A stretch of DNA of 64,000 nt from Trebonia kvetii (GTDB lineage: Bacteria > Actinomycetota > Actinomycetes > Streptosporangiales > Streptosporangiaceae). Positions 59,106 through 64,000 of the stretch are shown in pieces. Numbering within the stretch: the first letter of the stretch is position 1; the number at the start of each line of letters is the position of its first letter. Made by a program: the position numbers and the translations under genes. The stretch spans positions 744,001-808,000 of the forward strand of contig NZ_RPFW01000002.1 of assembly GCF_007827045.1 (NCBI RefSeq). The letters run 5' to 3'. Under the pieces are notes generated by a model. The model ran no database searches. It was not told where the DNA came from and was given only the letters and a program-made list of their open reading frames with translations.

Positions 59106-60971
59106 ATGAAGTCGAACGCAGGAGCCGGGCCGGAGAACCGAAGTACCGCCCGCCGCGTGGTGCCCCTGTTCCGTCCCTACCGCGCACGGGTGGCCGCCGT
59201 CGTCGGGCTGATCGTGCTGACCTCGACGATCGGCATCATCAACCCGCTGCTGATCCAGGCCGTGTTCAACAAGGCCCTGTTCGTCCATGGCGGCCCCAAC
59301 CTCCGGCTGCTCGTCATCCTGGTCGTCATCATGGCCGTCGTCCCGGTCGTCAACGGCGCCATCGGCATCCTGCAGACGTACGAGACCACCCGGGTCGGGC
59401 AGCACGTCATGCGAGACCTGCGCGACCGGCTCTACGCGCACCTGCAGACGCTCCCCCTCGCCTTCTTCACCGGCACCAAGACCGGCGAGATCCAGTCCCG
59501 GCTGGCCAACGACGTGGGCGGGGTCCAGTCGGTGGTCACCACGACCGCCTCGAGCATCCTGGCCAACGTTGTCATCTTCGTGTCCACCGTCGTCGCCATG
59601 GTCATCATCAGCTGGCAGCTGACCATCGTGGCGCTCATCACCGTGCCCGCGTTCTTCTGGCTGACCAAGGCGGTCGGCGAACGACGCCGCCGGGTGGCGC
59701 GCTCGACTCAGGAGTCGCTGGCGGCGATGAGCGCCCTGAGCGAGGAAACCCTGTCGGTGTCCGGGGTGCTGCTCGCCAAGGCCTTCGGCAACCAGGCCCG
59801 CGACACCACCCGTTATCGCGAGGAGAACCAGCGCCTGGCCGACCTGGAAGTCCGGCAGCAGATGATCGGCCAGGGCTTCTACGCCATCGTGCAGTCGTTC
59901 CTGTCGATCACGCCGGCGGCGGTCTACCTGGTCGCCGGCCTGCTGCTGGCGCACGGCACGAGCATCTCGGCGGGAACCGTGGTCGCGTTCACCACGCTGC
60001 AGACCCGGCTGTACTTCCCGATCGGACAGCTGCTGCAAGTCTCGGTGGAGCTACGATCGTCCCTTGCACTTTTCGACCGGATATTTGAGTACCTGGACGT
60101 GGTGCCGGATATCGTCGACGCCCCCGACGCGGTAGACCTGCCGGCGACCGCCAGCGGCGGCCGGGTGGCGCTGCATGACGTCTACTTCCGCTATCCAGAC
60201 GTCCCGCAAGACACGCTGAGGGGCGTCAGCCTCCGGGCCGACCCCGGCCAGCTGGTGGCACTGGTCGGGCCGAGCGGGGCAGGCAAGACCACCATCAGCT
60301 ACCTGATACCGCGGCTGTACGACGTCACCGGTGGCTCGGTCAGCATCGACGGCGTCGACGTGCGGCAAGTCCGCCAGGCGTCGCTGGCCGCCGCCATCGG
60401 CTTCGTGACCCAGGAGAGCTACCTCTTCCACGACAGTATCCTCGCCAACATCCGCTACGGCCGTCCCGCCGCCACCTCGGCGGAGGTCGAAGAAGCCGCC
60501 AGGGCGGCGTATATCCACGACCGGATCATGGAATTCCCCGACGGCTACGACACGATCGTGGGCGAGCGGGGGTACCGCTTGTCCGGCGGCGAGAAGCAGC
60601 GCCTGGCCATCGCGCGGGTCCTGCTGCATGATCCCCGCATCCTGATCCTGGACGAGGCGACCTCGGCACTCGACACGGCCAGCGAGCGCGAGGTCCAGAA
60701 GGCGCTCGACACCCTCATGGGATCAAGGACCACCATCGCCATCGCCCATCGCCTGTCCACCATCGTCAAGGCGGACGTCATCAACGTCATCGACGCCGGA
60801 CGCGTGGCGGAATCCGGCACGCACGACTCCCTGCTGCGCCAGCGCGGCCGCTACGCGTCGCTGTACGAGGAGCAGTTCGATGGCGGCAGGGTTCAGTGGC
60901 GGTGCGCCGGCGGTGACGTCATGACCGACGGAACCATCCGGCAACGGCAGCCGCAGCCGCAGCCCGGCTGA
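59106..60971 (+). CDS. ABC exporter, fused membrane and ATPase domains
   Basis: 621 residues. Six-helix type-I exporter domain (about 18-320), then ATPase with Walker A VGPSGAGKTTISYLIPRLYD (about 387), Q-loop FVTQESYLF, signature RLSGGEKQRLAIARVLLHD (about 491), Walker B ILILDEATSALD and H-loop IAHRLSTI. MdlB/MsbA type; works as a homodimer or with a partner not found nearby. Substrate unknown. ATG 59106. Confidence 0.93.
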   Translation: MKSNAGAGPENRSTARRVVPLFRPYRARVAAVVGLIVLTSTIGIINPLLIQAVFNKALFVHGGPNLRLLVILVVIMAVVPVVNGAIGILQTYETTRVGQHVMRDLRDRLYAHLQTLPLAFFTGTKTGEIQSRLANDVGGVQSVVTTTASSILANVVIFVSTVVAMVIISWQLTIVALITVPAFFWLTKAVGERRRRVARSTQESLAAMSALSEETLSVSGVLLAKAFGNQARDTTRYREENQRLADLEVRQQMIGQGFYAIVQSFLSITPAAVYLVAGLLLAHGTSISAGTVVAFTTLQTRLYFPIGQLLQVSVELRSSLALFDRIFEYLDVVPDIVDAPDAVDLPATASGGRVALHDVYFRYPDVPQDTLRGVSLRADPGQLVALVGPSGAGKTTISYLIPRLYDVTGGSVSIDGVDVRQVRQASLAAAIGFVTQESYLFHDSILANIRYGRPAATSAEVEEAARAAYIHDRIMEFPDGYDTIVGERGYRLSGGEKQRLAIARVLLHDPRILILDEATSALDTASEREVQKALDTLMGSRTTIAIAHRLSTIVKADVINVIDAGRVAESGTHDSLLRQRGRYASLYEEQFDGGRVQWRCAGGDVMTDGTIRQRQPQPQPG

Positions 60972-61008
60972 TCCTGGGCTACGGCTGCGACTGCGCGCTG
61001 GCGCTGTC

Positions 61009-62784
61009 CTAGCAGAACCGGCACGGGCGGGCCGCCGCGGCACGGGCGGCCCGGTCCTGTTGGCGCTGCGCGGTCCCCGACTCGGGTGCCGCGGGCTGGG
61101 CTGCCGCGCGCCGCGCGGGCACCCCCGCGGACTGCGCGGGCACTCCCGCGGACTGCGCGGGCACTGCCGCGGACTGCGGTGGTGCTGCCTCGTGCGGCTC
61201 GGGCCCGGCGCCGGCCAGTTCCCCGCGGGTGATCCGGATGGTGACGATCCCGATGAGCAGGGCAAGCAGCGCGATCCCCGACGCGACAAGAAACCCGCGG
61301 GAAAAGCCGACCGCCAGGGCGTGATGGTAGATGGACACCGGCAGCGGAGCGCCCGGCTTCGGCACCGGCAAGCCCGCTCTTGCGGCAGCCGCGAACTGGG
61401 TCCGGACACTGTCCGCGACGGTCGTCCATGCCACGGTGCCGAGCAGCGCGAGCCCTATCGCGCCGCCGACCTGCTGGCCGGTGTTCAGCAGGCTGGAGGC
61501 AACGCCCGAATCCTGCTCGGCGACGTTATGCAGGGCGACAAGGGACAGCGGCACGAACACCAGGCCGAGCCCGAACGAGCTCACCAGCTGCGGTCCGAGC
61601 AGGTCACTAGCGTAGCCCGCGTGCTCGGTCAGCCGGGAGAACCAGAACATGCCGCCCGCCACCAGGGCGGCGCCGGCCAGGATCAGCGGCCGGGCGCCGA
61701 CCCGCGGCACCAGCTGAGAGGCCAGCGCGGAGGCGATCACGACTCCGACGGCGAACGGCAGGTAGGCGATGCCCGAGTGGATCGCGGTGTAGCCGAGCAC
61801 GGTCTGGATGAACAGGGTGAGGAAGAAGAACAGGCCGAATAGTCCGGTGGCGATGCACAGCATGATCAGGTAGGCGCCCGCCCGGTTGCGGTCGGCCAGT
61901 ACCCGCATCGGGAGCAGCGGATGCGAGCTGCGCACTTCGATCAACGCGAACGAGACGAGCAGCACCACGGACGCGGTCAGCGACGCCACCACCTGCGCGT
62001 CACCCCAGTGCGATATGCCGTCCGCACCGGTCGCGGCCTTCGACAGGCCGAAGACAAGCAGTGCGATGCCGAGCGTGGCGGTGACCGCGCCGGCCACGTC
62101 GATCCGGCCAGGCCGGCGGGGCGACTCCGACAGCACCCGCGGCGCCGCGAACGCCACCAGGATCCCGATCGGGACGTTGACGAAGAACACCCACCGCCAT
62201 GACAGGTAGGTGGTCAGGATGCCGCCAAGCAGCAGGCCCGCCGCGCTGCCGCCGCCGGACATCGCCGCGTAGACGCCGAAGGCCCTGTTGCGTTCCTGGC
62301 CTTCGGGAAAGTTGGTGGTGATCAGCGCAAGCGCGGTCGGCGCGATGATCGCGCCGCCGACTCCCTGGATCGCCCGCGCGGTCAGCAGCCAGGCCTGGCT
62401 GGTGGCGAACCCGCCGAACAGGGACGCCGCGGAGAACAGCAGCAGCCCGAAGACGAACACCCGCCGCCGGCCAAGGCGGTCGCCGGCCCGGCCGCCGAGC
62501 AGGAGCAGCCCGCCGAAGGTGACCGCGTAAGCGTTAACCACCCACTCCAGGCCGCTGCCGGAAAAGCCGAGCGCGCTCTGCACATGCGGCAACGCCACAT
62601 TGACGATGGTCGCGTCGAGCACGACCATCAGCTGGGCGGTGGCGATGACCAGCAGCGCCAGGCCGCGGCGAGGGCTGCCACCGGGAGAGGCCGCACCGGC
62701 GGTCGCGGATTGCGCCGGCCGGGCGATGGGCGCGGAGTCGGGCAGGTCTGCGGCGCTGCCCGCGCCGGAGGCTGGTGATGTCAC
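61009..62784 (-). CDS. MFS transporter, DHA2 (EmrB/QacA-like) family
   Basis: 591 residues, about 14 helices. VLDATIVNVALPHVQSALGFS (helix 1), GDRLGRRRVFVFGL (motif A), LSWRWVFFVNVPIGI. Likely multidrug efflux. GTG 62782-62784 is chosen over the ATG at 62880 because GGGAGGT lies 3-4 bp upstream and extra residues would cover the operator-like DNA. The C-terminal tail has a low-complexity repeat (61115-61177) and ends RPCRFC. Confidence 0.88.
   Translation of the reverse strand: MTSPASGAGSAADLPDSAPIARPAQSATAGAASPGGSPRRGLALLVIATAQLMVVLDATIVNVALPHVQSALGFSGSGLEWVVNAYAVTFGGLLLLGGRAGDRLGRRRVFVFGLLLFSAASLFGGFATSQAWLLTARAIQGVGGAIIAPTALALITTNFPEGQERNRAFGVYAAMSGGGSAAGLLLGGILTTYLSWRWVFFVNVPIGILVAFAAPRVLSESPRRPGRIDVAGAVTATLGIALLVFGLSKAATGADGISHWGDAQVVASLTASVVLLVSFALIEVRSSHPLLPMRVLADRNRAGAYLIMLCIATGLFGLFFFLTLFIQTVLGYTAIHSGIAYLPFAVGVVIASALASQLVPRVGARPLILAGAALVAGGMFWFSRLTEHAGYASDLLGPQLVSSFGLGLVFVPLSLVALHNVAEQDSGVASSLLNTGQQVGGAIGLALLGTVAWTTVADSVRTQFAAAARAGLPVPKPGAPLPVSIYHHALAVGFSRGFLVASGIALLALLIGIVTIRITRGELAGAGPEPHEAAPPQSAAVPAQSAGVPAQSAGVPARRAAAQPAAPESGTAQRQQDRAARAAAARPCRFC
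61115..61177 (-). repeat. Three tandem 21-bp repeats in the MFS C-terminus
   Basis: Units at 61115-61135, 61136-61156 and 61157-61177 differ by single bases. Each encodes seven residues of the type AQSAGVP, adding a flexible tail to the transporter. Confidence 0.85.
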
Positions 62785-62848
62785 GGTACCTCCCTGCAAT
62801 CTCGGGCGCACGTCCCCTGACGGCCGCGCGGCCTTCAGTACAGGGCCA

Positions 62849-62893
62849 GCCTCACCGCCAGCCAGGTGAGGCGTCGTCACCGGATCACGGTGA
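62849..62893. promoter_or_regulatory. Two operator-like dyads upstream of the MFS exporter
   Basis: GCCTCAC/GTGAGGC arms (62849-62855 and 62866-62872) and TCACCG-GATCA-CGGTGA (62877-62893). They lie 65-109 bp before the exporter start in the 274-bp divergent region. The look is of a TetR- or MarR-type efflux operator, but no regulator gene is adjacent inside the window. Confidence 0.4.
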
Positions 62894-63058
62894 TTCGCCA
62901 GACCTGGTTAGCCGGGAGAAAGGTATTATCGCGGTGGGCGTACGGGACGCCTCCGGTCCGCGGACAGGGCTGAGCCCAACCGGAGCTGACTTTTCCCTGG
63001 TCATCGACCCTCCTTTCGGCCTGACGCAGCGGACCGCGGGCAACGAGAGGAGGTCGCC

Positions 63059-64000
63059 GTGGCGACCGCGCGTCTTCCCGATGACCCCAGCTTCGAGCAA
63101 CTGCGCAAGCAGGCGAAGGATCTTCGTGACCTGAGCAGGGCTGGCGTGCCTGGCGCCCTTGACCTGGTGGGCGCGCACCATCCCGGCGGCCGGCAGGCGG
63201 TGTCCCTCACGGGCGCGCAGCTGGTCGTGGCCCGGCACTACGGCTTCTCCTCGTGGGCGGCGCTCAAGCGGCACGTCACGACTATCGAGCGCTACCGTAG
63301 AACTCCGGATGAAGTGACCGGCGCCGACCGGCCAGTCGACGAGTTCCTCATGCTCGCTTGCCTGCGCTACGGCGGCGACGACTCACTGTCGCGCTGGCAG
63401 CGCGCCGCCCGGGTGCTCGCCGAGCACCCGGAGATCACCAGGACGTCGGTGCACGCGGCCGCGGCGGCAGCCGACACCGACGCGCTCGAGGCGCTGCTTC
63501 GCGAGGACCCGTCGCTTGCCAGCGCGGAGGGCGGACCCTACCGGTGGGAGCCACTCCTCTACCTCGCCTACGCACGGCACGACCCGTCGGTCAGCGAGGA
63601 GGCGACCGTGCGCTCGGCCCGGCAGCTTCTCGACCACAGCGCCGACCCTGACGCCGGCTACCTCTGGCACGGGCTGACCACCCCGTTCACCGCGCTGACC
63701 GGGGCGCTGGGCAGCGGGGAGGGCGACCAGCCGCGGCATCGGCACGCCCTCGCGCTTGCCGGGACGCTGCTGAGAGCGGGGGCAGACCCCAACGACGGGC
63801 AGGCGCTCTACAACCGGCAGTTCGACAGCGACGACAGCCACCTCAGGCTGCTGTTCAGCTACGGGCTTGGCCGCGGCGACGGCGGGCCGTGGCGGGCGCG
63901 TCTCGGGATGAGGACCGACTCCCCCGCCGACCTGATCCGCCGGCAGCTCCAGTGGGCGGTCACCCATGACATGCGGGACCGGGTGCGGCTGCTCGCCGAG
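63059..64000 (+). CDS. Protein with ankyrin-like repeats, cut by the window end
   Basis: At least 314 residues with no stop before the window ends. GTG 63059 follows GAGAGGAGGT with 5-bp spacing. N-terminal helical region (LPDDPSFEQLRKQAKDLRDL, then ARHYGFSSWAALKRHV), followed by ankyrin-like units: ADTDALEALLREDPSLAS, ARQLLDHSADPDAGYLWHG and AGTLLRAGADPNDGQALYN. Such actinobacterial proteins are annotated as ankyrin-repeat proteins of unknown role. Confidence 0.82.
   Translation, partial: MATARLPDDPSFEQLRKQAKDLRDLSRAGVPGALDLVGAHHPGGRQAVSLTGAQLVVARHYGFSSWAALKRHVTTIERYRRTPDEVTGADRPVDEFLMLACLRYGGDDSLSRWQRAARVLAEHPEITRTSVHAAAAAADTDALEALLREDPSLASAEGGPYRWEPLLYLAYARHDPSVSEEATVRSARQLLDHSADPDAGYLWHGLTTPFTALTGALGSGEGDQPRHRHALALAGTLLRAGADPNDGQALYNRQFDSDDSHLRLLFSYGLGRGDGGPWRARLGMRTDSPADLIRRQLQWAVTHDMRDRVRLLAE

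Noticed and set aside
1..64000. CRISPR arrays, tRNA or rRNA genes, insertion sequences, prophage
   Set aside because: Looked for repeat-spacer patterns, cloverleaf ends and transposase motifs; none seen. The absence of mobility genes means horizontal transfer of the island is not supported from this window.

Overview
High-GC actinomycete DNA (dense packing, frequent GTG and TTG starts, four-base stop/start overlaps, actinobacterial families such as DUF1918, DUF779, Acg-type nitroreductase and DosS-like GAF kinase). The gene set suggests a soil or filamentous actinomycete, perhaps of the Streptosporangiales, but the species cannot be fixed from the sequence. No tRNA, rRNA, CRISPR array, transposase or phage gene was seen.

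Positions 1-46,070 look like one large hypoxia/dormancy island comparable to the mycobacterial DosR regulon. It holds a GAF-GAF histidine kinase of DosS type, three universal stress proteins, a CBS-BON protein, an Hsp20, an Acg-like nitroreductase, flavin-binding PPOX-fold proteins, a CtpF-like P-type ATPase and single-domain cyclic-nucleotide-binding proteins. A recurring 15-bp motif close to GGGACCTTCGGCCCT, resembling the DosR box, precedes almost every transcription unit here. I saw no clear copy downstream of 46,071.

The metabolic core of the island is fermentative. A 10.8-kb operon (13,692-24,460) encodes a GltD-like NAD(P)H:ferredoxin oxidoreductase, pyruvate:ferredoxin oxidoreductase, a dihydroorotate-dehydrogenase-like flavoprotein and a four-subunit group 3b [NiFe] hydrogenase with a cyclic-nucleotide-binding protein inside it. 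Around it lie fructose-bisphosphate aldolase, phosphoglycerate mutase and enolase (6.2-9.1 kb), GAPDH (39.7 kb), pyruvate phosphate dikinase (36.3 kb), a GNAT/ADP-forming acyl-CoA synthetase fusion (25.6 kb) and an aldehyde dehydrogenase (32.3 kb). Together they suggest an oxygen-independent route from sugar phosphates to acetyl-CoA, acetate and H2, with PPi-linked ATP saving. Triose-phosphate isomerase and phosphoglycerate kinase are not in the window. A sulfur module (SQR-like flavoprotein, DsrC/TusE-like, DsrE-like; 29.7-31.8 kb) and a partial hydrogenase maturation operon (protease, HypC, EamA permease, DUF6390; 33.9-36.2 kb) complete the set.

From 46.1 kb on the content is ordinary accessory DNA: an ABC-2 exporter with a divergent two-component system whose kinase carries paired frameshifts, a MOSC-reductase-ferredoxin fusion, an MBL hydrolase, an SDR, a large MalT-like LuxR regulator, an HSL-family esterase, an ABC exporter, an MFS exporter, and the start of a protein with ankyrin-like repeats that runs off the window.
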